Below, one piece after another: positions 9,632 through 19,307 of a DNA stretch of 64,000 nt; the stretch's first letter is position 1; each line of letters starts with the position of its first letter. The notes beneath the pieces are model-generated. The model did not search any database. It saw only the letters and a list, made by a program, of their open reading frames with translations, and had not been told where the DNA came from. The translations under genes were made by a program, and so were the position numbers. The stretch lies in the NCBI GenBank assembly GCA_928212115.1, contig CAKMRJ010005634.1:175690987-175754986 (forward strand), in the 5' to 3' direction. The DNA is from Lactuca virosa (taxonomy: Eukaryota > Streptophyta > Magnoliopsida > Asterales > Asteraceae).

Positions 9632-10522
9632 ACCAACCAAGAAAGAAGGGAATGTCGCTAAACCAACCAAGGGTCAAACCCCCAAGAAGCGAAAATCAGA
9701 CAAGGCTGCTCCTTCACAGCCTAAGAAGAAGCAACAGAAGAAGCCCGTTCGGAGACTCATACTCCAATCTTCAAGCGATTCAGACTCAGAGTATGTTCCT
9801 CCCCAAAACAAATCTACTGCTCCTTCAGATTCTGAAAGCGAAAGCTCTGATGATGAGGCTTCGGGTCGTGGTGATACCCCGCCTCGCTCGCCTACCCCAG
9901 AAATTCCCGTTCGCTCCCAACCTCCTTCTCCTCCACCCGTTACCATCCCAATATCCATCCCTCCAATATTTCCTATCCCTACCTCTCAACCATCAACCAC
10001 TATTCCCATCCCTGCTCCAATCTTCACAGACACTACCACTACCACCACTACTACAGGGGCTCATTCTACAGCTCCCACCCCACCTGTTACAACCGAACCA
10101 CCTGTTACAACCGAACCACCAGTAACAACCGAACCTCCTACCACTACCAAACCCTTATCACCTACCCCCTCTACAGACACCACCACGGTTCTAGGCGGTG
10201 ACGACTTGGAATTTGATTCCACTTATTTCAGTCCTTACCGTGTATAAAGTGATGAAGACGACGATGCACCTGTTACCAAGCGCCATTTAAAGGCTGTTAC
10301 TGACAAACTTGATCAGCTTCTTTCCTCTTCATCCACTGGTGCTTACTCCGATGCTGCTCTGAAGTCGTTATTCTCTTCTATTGTCAAAGAGCACGATGCA
10401 TCTCTCTCTGCCGCAGCAAAGGCCATTGATGCCTCCAGTTCCCAATGTCAGAAGGCCTCGCTTGCTGTTGATGCCTCAACGAAAGAATGCAAAGACGCGA
10501 CCGCAAAAAAGTCGAAAAACTA
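9605..10522 (+). pseudogene. Env-like gene, basic and Thr/Pro-rich middle segment
   Basis: Continues the previous segment in the +1 frame. It starts with two copies of GNVAKPTK, then a lysine-rich stretch resembling a nuclear localisation signal (PKKRKS; KKKQQKKP), an acidic serine run, and a Thr/Pro-rich section with three tandem PPVTTE units near 10078-10134. A TAA at 10245-10247 interrupts it; the same frame stays open after the stop to about 10522. The low-complexity, Thr/Pro-rich character suggests a disordered linker. It could also be read as mucin-like, but no secretion signal is present. Confidence 0.65.
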
Positions 10523-11089
10523 ATTTCTGAGGCTCAGTTATTCCTCGACTCTTTACAAGCTGCTGCTCAAAAGAATGCTCAAACAGTGAATGCTTCTGTC
10601 GATAATCTCCAGCGCTCTCTTGAAACCGAATGGTCTAATCTTGAAGCCGCTCAACAGGCCATTGAAGCTGCTAATGAAACACTTCATGGTAATGTCAAGG
10701 ACCGTCTGACTCAGCTGGAAGCCGAACTGGCTGTCGAAAATCGTATCATGGATGAGCTCGACAAAAGAACCTCTCAGCTGAAGATGCAGATTCTCAAGCT
10801 TCGCACTGCCACAGCTGAACTCAATGATTTGAAATCTGAGAGGGAGGTTATACGAAGCTCTGCTGGCGATGTTCACTCCATTTTACTTCACCTCCTTGAA
10901 GCCCATGATCCCATCATAACCATTACCATCCGAAGGCATTTGGCTGACAAACTCAGGCCTGCATTGGACATCCTTAGTCGTATTGAGGGTGTTTCGGTGA
11001 CTGGTGTCCAGCCGAAACAAGGGGGAGAGAAGGTAGCAAAAACTCAACCTCCTCCGGGAACCCACATCAACTATTGCACCGAAGGTTAA
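10487..11089 (+). CDS. Env-like gene, coiled-coil segment
   Basis: 200 residues, rich in Ala, Leu, Glu and Gln with heptad-like spacing over about residues 5-125 and no proline there: a long coiled coil. Such a region is typical of Sirevirus env-like products. The ATG at 10487 is probably internal, since an upstream segment in another frame leads into it through a frameshift at about 10490-10520. It ends at a stop shortly before the next segment, whose frame overlaps. Confidence 0.65.
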   Translation: MQRRDRKKVEKLISEAQLFLDSLQAAAQKNAQTVNASVDNLQRSLETEWSNLEAAQQAIEAANETLHGNVKDRLTQLEAELAVENRIMDELDKRTSQLKMQILKLRTATAELNDLKSEREVIRSSAGDVHSILLHLLEAHDPIITITIRRHLADKLRPALDILSRIEGVSVTGVQPKQGGEKVAKTQPPPGTHINYCTEG

Positions 11090-11096
11090 TGTAGCT

Positions 11097-11795
11097 TTGG
11101 TCAGCAAAAGGGATAAAAAGAAGAAGAAAATTGGAGAAAATGATGAAAGTGATGATGATGATATTGGAGATATTTACGGAGCTGATCCCACTAACATATT
11201 TCTGAAAACAAAACTGACCGATAAGGAGCTTGAAGAAAAGCTTATGAGGGAATCGGTAGAGCTTGAAAAGAAGCAGAAGGAAAAGGAGCTCTTGGAGAAA
11301 AAGAAGTCACTCTTTCCTAAATGGACCATCACTTCGTTCCAGAGAGAAGCAATTGATGAACCGAGTACTCATTGGCTCGAACCTGTAATGTCGTTCGGCC
11401 TTGAAAACTCGAAGGACGCTCAGTTTGATATGTCAATCACTCGAAAGGCATTTGTCTTCCATTGCTTCAACTCCATTGTTCCTATTCCTTCTCCGGACCC
11501 GAAGGTAGATCGGGATCTGTTGGAATTTTATTTGGAATTTGCTCAGCCACAGTACCTGACATGGAGCTTAAAGAAAATCACTATTGTCAAGGTGCTGAAG
11601 CCTTATTCAGCTGGGAAATTTGTTAACGTCAAATTCAAAGTGACTCGAGGATCTGAAGGCTCGGTTCACAACTTCACTCTTGCTGATCTACCGAACCTCA
11701 ATCCCCGCGACTGGATACTCCTCAACAATATCTTGCTGTCAAATCCACTGGAGTATCAGCCGATCATTGACCATGTCAAGCGAATGCTTGTATGA
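11097..11795 (+). CDS. Env-like gene, conserved C-terminal segment 1
   Basis: 232 residues without an ATG at the start (TTG), so this is an internal piece. It opens with a highly charged part (KRDKKKKK, DESDDDD) and a helical E/K-rich region, then a folded portion containing FPKWTITSFQREAID, HWLEPVMSF and LADLPNLNPRDWILL. I recognise this as a sequence common downstream of pol in composite-family Sireviruses, without a known biochemical function. It ends at a TGA, and the same frame continues directly into the next segment. Confidence 0.65.
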   Translation: MVSKRDKKKKKIGENDESDDDDIGDIYGADPTNIFLKTKLTDKELEEKLMRESVELEKKQKEKELLEKKKSLFPKWTITSFQREAIDEPSTHWLEPVMSFGLENSKDAQFDMSITRKAFVFHCFNSIVPIPSPDPKVDRDLLEFYLEFAQPQYLTWSLKKITIVKVLKPYSAGKFVNVKFKVTRGSEGSVHNFTLADLPNLNPRDWILLNNILLSNPLEYQPIIDHVKRMLV

Positions 11796-12176
11796 TACAT
11801 TCACGAAGTAGCGAAAATGGACCAAGAGATCGCCTCTGCCATTCACAAGCGAACCACGATCAAAACGATGGGCAGAGCAGGCGATGTCAATACAATGGTC
11901 AAGGGCAAAATTGACTCAAAGTATCACACAGTGATGTTTATCAGGGGCGAAGGTCAGAAATGCCTATTCGCTCTTGTTGACAAACACCTCTTCTCAACTG
12001 CTTGCTTGGAGCACATTTTGGAGATTATTCAGAGGTGTAGTGAGAATACAGCAGCCGACAAGAAGATGTTTACTGATATGCTGAGATGGTACAATCAATT
12101 TCGGCAGACACTTCTTGCAATCATCCCTCGGCTGTTTAAGGTTGTCAAGACTGTGAAGCCTACTCAAAGGAAATGA
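11796..12176 (+). CDS. Env-like gene, conserved C-terminal segment 2
   Basis: In frame with the preceding segment across one TGA codon (11793-11795). The only ATG, at 11817, is probably internal. The last ~120 residues are helical and include KMDQEIASAIHK, KCLFALVDKHLFSTACLEH and a basic C-terminal tail (KVVKTVKPTQRK). The stop is about 20 bp before the polypurine tract, so this is the true end of the gene. No catalytic motif is visible. Confidence 0.65.
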   Translation, partial: YIHEVAKMDQEIASAIHKRTTIKTMGRAGDVNTMVKGKIDSKYHTVMFIRGEGQKCLFALVDKHLFSTACLEHILEIIQRCSENTAADKKMFTDMLRWYNQFRQTLLAIIPRLFKVVKTVKPTQRK

Positions 12177-12194
12177 TATCTCGCCTCATTTGAC

Positions 12195-12208
12195 GCAAAG
12201 GGGGAGAT
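12195..12208 (+). promoter_or_regulatory. Polypurine tract of the Sirevirus element
   Basis: GCAAAGGGGGAGAT directly precedes the TG that starts the 3' LTR; this is the expected plus-strand primer site. Confidence 0.85.
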
Positions 12209-12557
12209 TGTTGGGTCATATAGTGTTGCGTCATGGGCTCGGTCCTTAGCCCAATTTTGGTTGCCGGTTTGGGTCTGTCCAACCGTGCATGTTTTATTCT
12301 AGGGTTTAGTATTTAAGCTGCATGCATGCAGTCTTTGTTTTTAACGCTTTCATTATTTTTCTCATTGAGTTTTTGTAAACCCTAGCTTGCCTCTACAGTG
12401 GAAGTTCTTCATCGAGCTCTGCTGAGGCGTGACTATATTTGAATCATAAGCATAACGTTGATTCTATACTGTGTTCATATTATTATTGTGCTTGTTTTGT
12501 TTGATCTTCATATTTTTCCTGTAAAAGATCTAATCGATCTGAGATTTATTCTCATCA
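12209..12557 (+). repeat. 3' LTR of the Sirevirus element
   Basis: Starts TGTTGGGTCATATAG after the polypurine tract and ends CTCATCA, 349 bp. The TATA-like TATTTAAG is near 12309. The right border is fixed because the next bases (GGTGGCCG) complete a gypsy integrase WWP motif in phase. The 5-bp target duplication is predicted to be GGTGG, but the left copy is outside the window. The length is short for a Sirevirus. Confidence 0.75.
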
Positions 12558-13620
12558 GGTGGCCGATGGTGAAGCTCGGTGTTGCTAAGTATGTGGCTGA
12601 GTGTGTAACTTGTGTTAGGGTTAAGGCACAACATCAAAAACCGTATGGGAGTTTAGATCCTTTACCTGTACCCATGGGTAAATGGGAAGGTATTACTATG
12701 GATTTTGTGACTAAACTGCCCAGAACAAGGAACGGTCACGACATGATTTGGGTGGTCGTTGATCGCTTCACTAAGAGTACGCATTTCATAGCAGCCAACG
12801 AGAAATGGTCTATGGATAAACTTGCGAATTCTTATGTGAAGGAAAGTGTGAGGCTTCACGGTGTTCCGTTAACGATTGTATCCGATCGTGACAGCCGTTT
12901 TACCTCGAGGTTTTGGAGGAGTCTATAAGAGGAATTGGGTACCAAGTTGTGTTTGAATACAACTTACCATCCACAAACCGATGGTCAGAGCGAACAAACA
13001 ATTCAAACGTTGGAGGATATGCTGAGGGCATATGCCCTGGAATTTCCAAGGTAACTGGGGTAAACACTTACCTCTAGTAGAATTTTCCTATAGTAATAGT
13101 TTCCACTCAAGCATCAAGATGGCACCTTATCACGCTTTGTATGGGGAAAAGTGTCGAAGGCTGTCATGTTGACTGGAAGCTGGGAAAAGCAGTTTATGGG
13201 ACTTGAAATAGTCCATCAGACTGCTGAAAAGTTAAAAGTGATTAGGGAAAGGATGTTAGCTGCTCAAGAGAGCTATGCTGACAAGAAAAGATAACCGATA
13301 TCATTCAAAGTTGGAGATTCGGTTTTACTTAAAGTCTCGTCGTGGAAGGGACTTATAGGATTTGGTAGAAAGGGAAAGTTGAGTCCAAGGTTTATTGGAC
13401 CATTTAAAGTTCTTCAGAGGATCGGGAATCAAGCTTACGAGCTAGAATTACTGGAAGAACTGGAGGGTATTCATAATACCTTTTATGTGTGTTATTTGAG
13501 AAAATTTACGGGAGATGTGCCCGACATAATTCCCATTTCTGAATTAAGGTTGGATGAAAACAAGAGGTTGATTGAAGAACCTGAGGCAATCGTTGACCGT
13601 AAGACTAAGAAGTTGTGACA
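12558..13620 (+). pseudogene. pol: Gypsy A integrase, decayed
   Basis: Would catalyse cDNA insertion. The HHCC zinc region is cut by the Sirevirus insertion; what remains starts WPMVKLGVAKYV with CVTC. The core keeps the first Asp (ITMDFVTKLPR), the second (IVSDRDSRFT), and, after an in-frame TAA near 12926, the QTDGQSEQTIQ region with the catalytic Glu. Further stops and shifts follow (about 13050-13375). The C-terminal domain reopens at 13379-13618 with SPRFIGPFKVLQRIG and HNTFYVCYLRK, typical of gypsy integrases that lead into a chromodomain-like tail. Stops at about 12926, 13050 and 13616 show it is dead. Confidence 0.85.
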
Positions 13621-13753
13621 TAAAGTGGTCGATTTAGTGCTTGCGCATTGGAAACATACGAATGGGCCAAATCTCACTTAGGAATGGAGAGTGACATGAT
13701 GAGTCGCTACCCGCATTTGTTTGCTGATGTGTGATTCCGGGGACGGAATCATC

Positions 13754-13767
13754 CAAAGGGGGAGAGA
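13754..13767 (+). promoter_or_regulatory. Polypurine tract of gypsy A
   Basis: AAAGGGGGAGAGAA directly before the LTR start TGTAATGCCCG. Confidence 0.8.
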
Positions 13768-13769
13768 AT

Positions 13770-16077
13770 TGTAATGCCCGTGTTTCTAGGCTAGGCATTA
13801 ATATTGACATTATAGTCTAGGTTAACCTTTGTAACTCATTTTGAAGAAATGAAAAGGAATTATGTGAATATTATGTGAATTATGTGTTTTATGCTTAATT
13901 ATTAGGGTTTAATTAATTAAGAATAAAAATGAGCATCAAAATTAAATATTAGATAAAGCCGATATCTATTAAGAAACTTGTAGTGGGCGTGACAAGGATT
14001 ACGGATATATAAAGAATGTCGAAATCCGAGTTATAACAAAGAAGTTATGACCTGTCGAAGTTTCGCGACAAACCGGCACGGGGCCGAATGTCGTAAAAAG
14101 TGAGTTTTCGATAAACTACTTTTTGGCCTTAGTGATCTAAAGAAACTCGTAGTGTTCGTTAAACCGAGAGTAGGCATAAAAAGAACGCCCAAATCTGACT
14201 TCGTATGAGGAAGTTATGATTTTTCGAAGTTTCAGCTTAGCAGTAGACAGCTAAAAACTCGAATTTTAGATCGAGTGATTTTTAGCCGACACGACCTAAA
14301 CAAGAATCGAAGGTCTCGTCATTAGTAGCACAACGGTAAAAAGTCTGACGAAAACGGACGTCGGATGAAGAAGTTATGAATTTTTAACGGATTTCCTGTC
14401 CCGGTCTGTTAAAAATAATAATATAAAAATTAAAATCAAAATTAGCCGACAAAGTCTAAACGAAAGTTGTAGAGCGTAATTTTACCTACGCGTGCATATA
14501 AAGAACGTCAAAAACGGAGCTCGTATGCGAAAGTTATGGATTTTAGAAGCTTTGGCGCGAAAACCGAGAAATTTCGCATAGGTGGCTTCGGCCACATCAC
14601 CTTCGCTAAGAGCATGCCACGTGTCCAAAAAATGGTTGAGTCATCCGAGCTGCTGAGTCATACGAAGCGGTCCAATGCCTGTCCGACGCGTGTCCTCCTT
14701 CACGTGTCCGAGCCTTCGCGAGAGAGCCACGGATCCCCCCTACTTCGGACTAGACCTCGGTCCAGTAAGAAGAGGACAGCATCCCCTTCGCACGCGCAGA
14801 CCATGTGCGAGCCATGTGCTGCACACCCTCGCCTGCGGACCCCACCACTTGAACCGACTTCGGACCCTATAAATAGAAGGGTCATGCGAGCCTTCTCGGT
14901 TACTTTTGGGATTTTGCCACTTTTAACCCCCTTTTCCATATTTTTTCTTCATCTTAACATCCCCCAAAGCCCCGGTATCGATTATAACCCCCGGAATACG
15001 CCACGAAGAGCCCGAGAAGCCCGGAAAATTTATCTTTTCGGTTTCGAAGCCCGAATCTCGCAGAGCCCGGTTTCTGAATAAAACTCCCGGTTTTATTAGG
15101 AACGAATGTTTTAGGAAACGAATTGATGCCCGATTATCATCAAATCATGTGAGTGTATAGTCACTTTCATTTTACACATAGATATGAAGTATTTACCTTA
15201 AAATACGTGCTATGTGTAAATATATTAATTGTTTATTTGAGGTGACTGTTGAGTTGATGTTTTATACAAGTTTTAAACTGTATATGTATTTTTTATCTAC
15301 AAATATGTTGGGTAGAACATGGGTAGATAGTTGGTGTGTGATGAAATAAAGTGATGAGAGGCCTCGTTGTGATTTGTGATTCAGTCATCTAGCGGAGTTT
15401 GGATGACGACCACGGACTTTCTAGACAGTCCAGTGGGAAACGCTAGCAGGCCCGCAACCTGTAGGTGTTAATGAACTTGGGCGTTTATTCGATGTACTCC
15501 AATCCCCCTCATGGTTGCCGTTAGGACATGTATGGCTGAGGAAACCCCTTAGCAGTAGTGTCCATCCCGATGATATTCTTTAGGCTAGGTCCCTTGTGAA
15601 AAGTGTTTAGGGACGTAAAGTGAGGATAACGGGAACGGGTAATCAGGGTTATTGTTGATTGATGAACTTAATAAGTTTATTATTATTGTGGGTTGAAAAC
15701 CCTATATGCTCACCAGGCTCCCAAGCCTGACCCACTCAGCTTTTTATGTTACAGGTAGTGGACCCCGAGCATAGTCGGAGGACGATGAGAGATTTTTGGA
15801 TTATAGGCCAGTAGTTGTATATAACTGTTGAAAGGCTTATAATGTCTTGTTTATGCTTTTGGTCTGTATCGGTACATGACATCCCGAAGTTTTGATATGA
15901 AATGAAATTATATATTTCTTAAAGAAAGGTTTTGACAAACTTTTATCATATTTTGTTTTGGGGACCAATTCCGCAACATCTTTTATAAAGATTTCTCTGA
16001 TTTGATTTTAAAAAGCATAAACCAAAAAGCATAAACCAAATCGGTCTTTTCTGGGCGAGAAATTAGGGGATGTCACA
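13770..16077 (+). repeat. 3' LTR of gypsy A
   Basis: Starts TGTAATGCCCG and ends GGGGATGTCACA, 2308 bp. The TATA-like CCTATAAATAGAAG lies near 14868. A donor-like GTGAGTG is near 15149 and an acceptor-like TTACAG|GTAG near 15755. The 5' third contains four copies of a ~160-bp unit (separate entry). Confidence 0.8.
13955..14560 (+). repeat. Four ~160-bp degenerate tandem units in LTR A
   Basis: AAGTTATG occurs at about 14042, 14211, 14371 and 14531, each preceded by an A-rich block of the type TAAAGAACGTCNAAA and a GGAGTTCGTATGA-like word. The same module occurs once per repeat in the unrelated LTRs G and J. Confidence 0.75.
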
Positions 16078-16640
16078 CTGTGTCTAATAGAGAACATCAT
16101 AATCATGGCAGTTGCGCCTGAATGATAATATTGGCAGTTGTGCGTAATAGATAACAATGACAGCTGTGCCATTGGCAGCGATGGAACTTCGTGCCTATTC
16201 CTTAGGACAGTCCTTAGGAATGAATGAGTGAATGATAGATGATTCTTAGGGTAGATCCTTAAGAAATAAATAAGATAATGGGGATGGGGATGGGTAATTG
16301 GGTTAATTGTTTGATGATGAAACATAATAACTTTTATATTATGGGTTGAAAACCCTATGTACTCACCAGGTTTCCCAACCTGACCCACTCAGTTTACTTG
16401 TATCACAGGTATCAATACGAAGCTACATTACACTGAGAGATTAAAGGAGATGTAAATCACTAGTGTAAATAAATGTAAGGTCTGTTTATTCTTATGTTTC
16501 TGTATTAACGATGAAATCCCAAAGTTTTAATATAAACAAAATGCATTTCTTCATAAATGCTTTGATAATATATTTATCATGTTTTCTGGGAACAAATTCC
16601 GCAATATTATTCTTTAAAATGAATACTCTGATTTTCAAAT
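16078..16640 (+). repeat. LTR B remnant, part 1
   Basis: Resembles the 3' quarter of LTR A: GGGTTGAAAACCCTATG, CTCACCAGG, GACCCACTCAG, an acceptor-like ATCACAG|GTATC near 16408, and AACAAATTCCGCAATAT. It begins exactly where LTR A ends and is cut at 16640 by solo LTR C. A GGCAGTTGTGC-type short repeat lies at 16105-16180. Confidence 0.7.
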
Positions 16641-19255
16641 TGTCACATCTAGCAAATTTAGGGTTAAGATGGTGTTTCATGTACAAAAAATTTCCTCTAT
16701 GTAACTTTATAACATCAAATTAGTGAAATTCAAACTACAATGTTATTGGAATACATACGAGCATACATTGTAAACCAAGTTGAAATAGCCTCTTGCAAGC
16801 CCAAAAACTTGATCCAATAACTAAGCCCAATCAATTTTGGGCCTTGGTCCAAGAATTCTCGGCCCAACACCTTATTGGGCCGAAAACTCTTCCTTGGGCT
16901 TCATTGGGCCGAAAACCCTCTTATTGGGCCCAATTAAACCCAAAAAGCCCATGCATACCCCTAAAACGAACACCCTTCTACCTTTGGGCTTTAATGGACC
17001 GAAAACCCCTTAATGGACCAAGCCAAAACCGAAAACCCATTTAAGAAGCCATGAAGGCCGAAAACCCTATAAGGTTTCGGCTAGGGCATATGTAAAACAA
17101 AAAAAAAGGAAAAAGAAAACCCAAAAATGACTTGCCACCTCATTTTTATCCCACAAATAACTAAGCTATAGATCATCATACTTCCAAGCAAGCTTCACAT
17201 CAAACATCAACAAAGTCAACCTATCCTTTCCCCCACTTATTACCTTCGGCCGACCCTTCCCCCCCCCCCCCCCACACACACACACACCACAAAAATCTTT
17301 CACTTCATTCTCAAGAACTTCCTCCCATTCCTCTCTCAAAAATTCGTGTGGGTGTGCCATCTTCAAGGGATCTTCTTCAAAAACTCAGAAACTTGGTAAG
17401 TGTTCTTGTAAACCTCAAGTATTCTTACATCTCTTCAAGCTAAAACTCATGTTCACACACCATTTTCGTGTGTATGTTTCTTAGAACATCATCCATTTTT
17501 GAGTGGTCTTCAAGCTATACAAAGCTAGGCTCAACAACTTCTTTCTTCTTCTTCCTACCACACGAAATCAAGGTGAGCTTCATACCCCCATCTTTTTGTG
17601 TTTTTCATACTTTTCGGGGGAGAATTCAAGTCAAGTCTCATTTACCCTTTGGTTATTTGCATGCATCATGGTTATGGGTTAAAAATGGAACAAGTACTTG
17701 AATAAAAAGGTTCTTAACATGTGTTAAAAACATAAAGTAAATATTGATGACATCTTTGTGTTATAAAAAATTTTATGGTCATGTTTGTACACTCAAAATG
17801 GCGAAAATGTGGGTTTGTGACCAAACATGTTTAACCCTTGGACATATGCATTTTTAACTCTTATACTTTACACAAATATTTGGATATAATAGATCTCAAG
17901 GTTATTATATGTGTTTTGAAAAAATTCGTGACTTATTAGAGTAAAAAAAAAAATATAGTTTGTGTTACATAACTTTCAAACTAGATATGGTGTGTTAAAC
18001 AAATTACAAAACTTGATTATTTTGCTAAAAATAATTTTTATTAGTAAAATAGTCGTAACTATGTTGTCACTATTTTGATGGCTTAAAACCTAAGATATTA
18101 GGCTATTTTCACAACATATATTACAAATAGACATAACCATTAACGCTTATTTATAAAAAGTGCTATAAATAATTTAACCAAAATGGTATACAAAACAGAA
18201 TTTATGACAGAAAAATTTGCGTGGCATAAGCTGCCTATCATAAAGCTTTTAAAGCATGATTAATAAGTTGTATGTCATAAAAGCTGTAAACGCGTGTCAT
18301 AAAACTTCATTTATAAATTCATAGTAGTAATGTTATTTTCACGATTCAATAATGGGAGTCAAAGTTCGCATAAATCCGTTAAGTCTCTAGTGAGACATTG
18401 TCTTCACTGTACCTACATAGCGTGCACCTTAAGTCCTGCTTTATAACCAGAGTCTCCTGGAGGGAGAGCGAGACCGTTGTGTATAGATCTATACGGGATT
18501 GACAACCCCACACCTCGACCTGTTGGCTACAGTTAGACCGACAAGTCTAGGGTGACAAAAGTCTACCAATTCCGACGCCTGAAGAACGTTGTTCAGGCAT
18601 AATAGTCATATCAAGCATGGTTATAAGAACTCACTTAGTGAATTAACAATACTATCTAGGTTTACAGGAAGCTTACACCTCACCGGTTTTATTAAAATAT
18701 AAAATTGCAGATCATTTTTCAATATACAGTCACTTATACTTCTGGTCTTAGGGTTAAGACTACAATTTACTTATAAGAAAATATTGGATTTTCTGGGAAC
18801 ATACGCTTTACATTTACAAACAAAAGAAAACAAAGGACATGCATGCATATATTCACAGCTTTGGAACGAGACTTACAAATCATTTTCATAGAAAATATCG
18901 GATTTTCTGGAGTTATTCAAACTATTACAAACAAGGATGTTACAAATCTTTTCATACAAATATGCTTATGAACTCACCATCATTCAATGTTGACGATTTT
19001 CAAAATGACTTGTATTCTCAGGGAACCAGTAAGCAGGTACCTAAGAACCAGATTTGCTGCATTTTGGAATTTCATACTTTATGTCACTTTTGTGTAATTT
19101 CATGAACAAATACAATATGTAAACAATGTAAGTGTGTTATCTTAATGTATGTTTTTTTGGTTGCTATGTTTCATTCATATTCAATGGTTGTGATACTATA
19201 CAATGACGTCCTCCGCCCCCGGACGTTTACGCCGTCCTGGTTCGGGGGTGTGACA
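16641..19255 (+). mobile_element. Solo gypsy LTR C with TSD caaat
   Basis: Starts TGTCACATCTAGC and ends GGGGGTGTGACA, 2615 bp, flanked on both sides by CAAAT (16636-16640 and 19256-19260). Six copies of a GGGCCGAAAACCC-type word lie at 16870-17065. There are donor-like GTAAGT and GTGAGC sites near 17396 and 17569, and an acceptor-like TATTCTCAG|GG near 19021. No internal retroelement genes are present, so this is a product of LTR-LTR recombination. Confidence 0.85.
17250..17290. repeat. Poly-C run followed by (AC)n
   Basis: About 14 C in a row followed by about 8 CA units, inside LTR C. Runs like this tend to form G-quadruplex or i-motif structures and vary in length. Confidence 0.9.
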
Positions 19256-19260
19256 CAAAT

Positions 19261-19307
19261 AATCATCAATAAAATTTTTAAAATGACCGTGATTTGGGGA
19301 TGTCACA
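19261..19307 (+). repeat. LTR B remnant, part 2 (3' end)
   Basis: Resumes LTR B after the solo LTR C insertion and ends TTTGGGGATGTCACA, the same terminus as LTR A. Confidence 0.7.

Larger units (their letters stand above)
8717..12176 (+). pseudogene. Sirevirus env-like gene, broken into five segments
   Basis: A single long gene after pol, now interrupted. Order: a globular N-terminal segment (8717 to about 9605), a basic then Ser/Thr/Pro-rich segment (about 9605-10522), a coiled-coil segment (10487-11089), and a conserved globular C-terminal part (about 11085-12176). Breaks visible: a frameshift near 9605, a TAA at about 10245-10247, a frame change near 10490-10520, another near 11085, and a TGA at 11793-11795. 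I see no signal peptide or convincing membrane segment, so 'envelope' is only the customary family label. It may be a rapidly evolving accessory protein. Context (after pol, before the polypurine tract) supports the assignment. Confidence 0.75.
1..12557 (+). mobile_element. Sirevirus-type Ty1/copia retrotransposon, 5' LTR outside window
   Basis: Order is gag, protease-integrase, RT-RNase H, then a 1.7-kb spacer and an additional long gene before the polypurine tract and 3' LTR. Integrase before RT marks Ty1/copia; a very long gag with a coiled C-terminal half and an extra gene after pol are hallmarks of the Sirevirus (SIRE/Maximus) lineage. The element ends at base 12557, because the next bases continue a gypsy integrase reading frame in phase. 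The window opens inside the 5' leader: its first bases do not match the 3' LTR and no primer-binding site is visible. Several frameshifts and stops make this copy non-autonomous. Lineage is inferred from gene order and size; confidence in copia identity is very high. Confidence 0.9.
12558..16077 (+). mobile_element. Ty3/gypsy element A, 3' part (chromodomain-type lineage)
   Basis: The 3' part of a gypsy element split by the Sirevirus: integrase from the zinc region to the C-terminal domain, a polypurine tract, and a 2.3-kb 3' LTR. The sequence resembles Tekay/Del-type elements. The 5' part would lie beyond the window start. Its LTR ends within the remains of a related LTR (B), suggesting A inserted into B. 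Confidence 0.8.

Noticed and set aside
9607..9668. 30-bp duplication in the env-like gene as cause of the frame loss
   Set aside because: Its length is a multiple of three and the frame after it stays the same; the shift is a separate small indel just before it.
14536..15081. 181-codon ORF with basic, proline-rich product
   Set aside because: It lies wholly inside LTR A, spans the TATA region, and has no similarity that I recognise.
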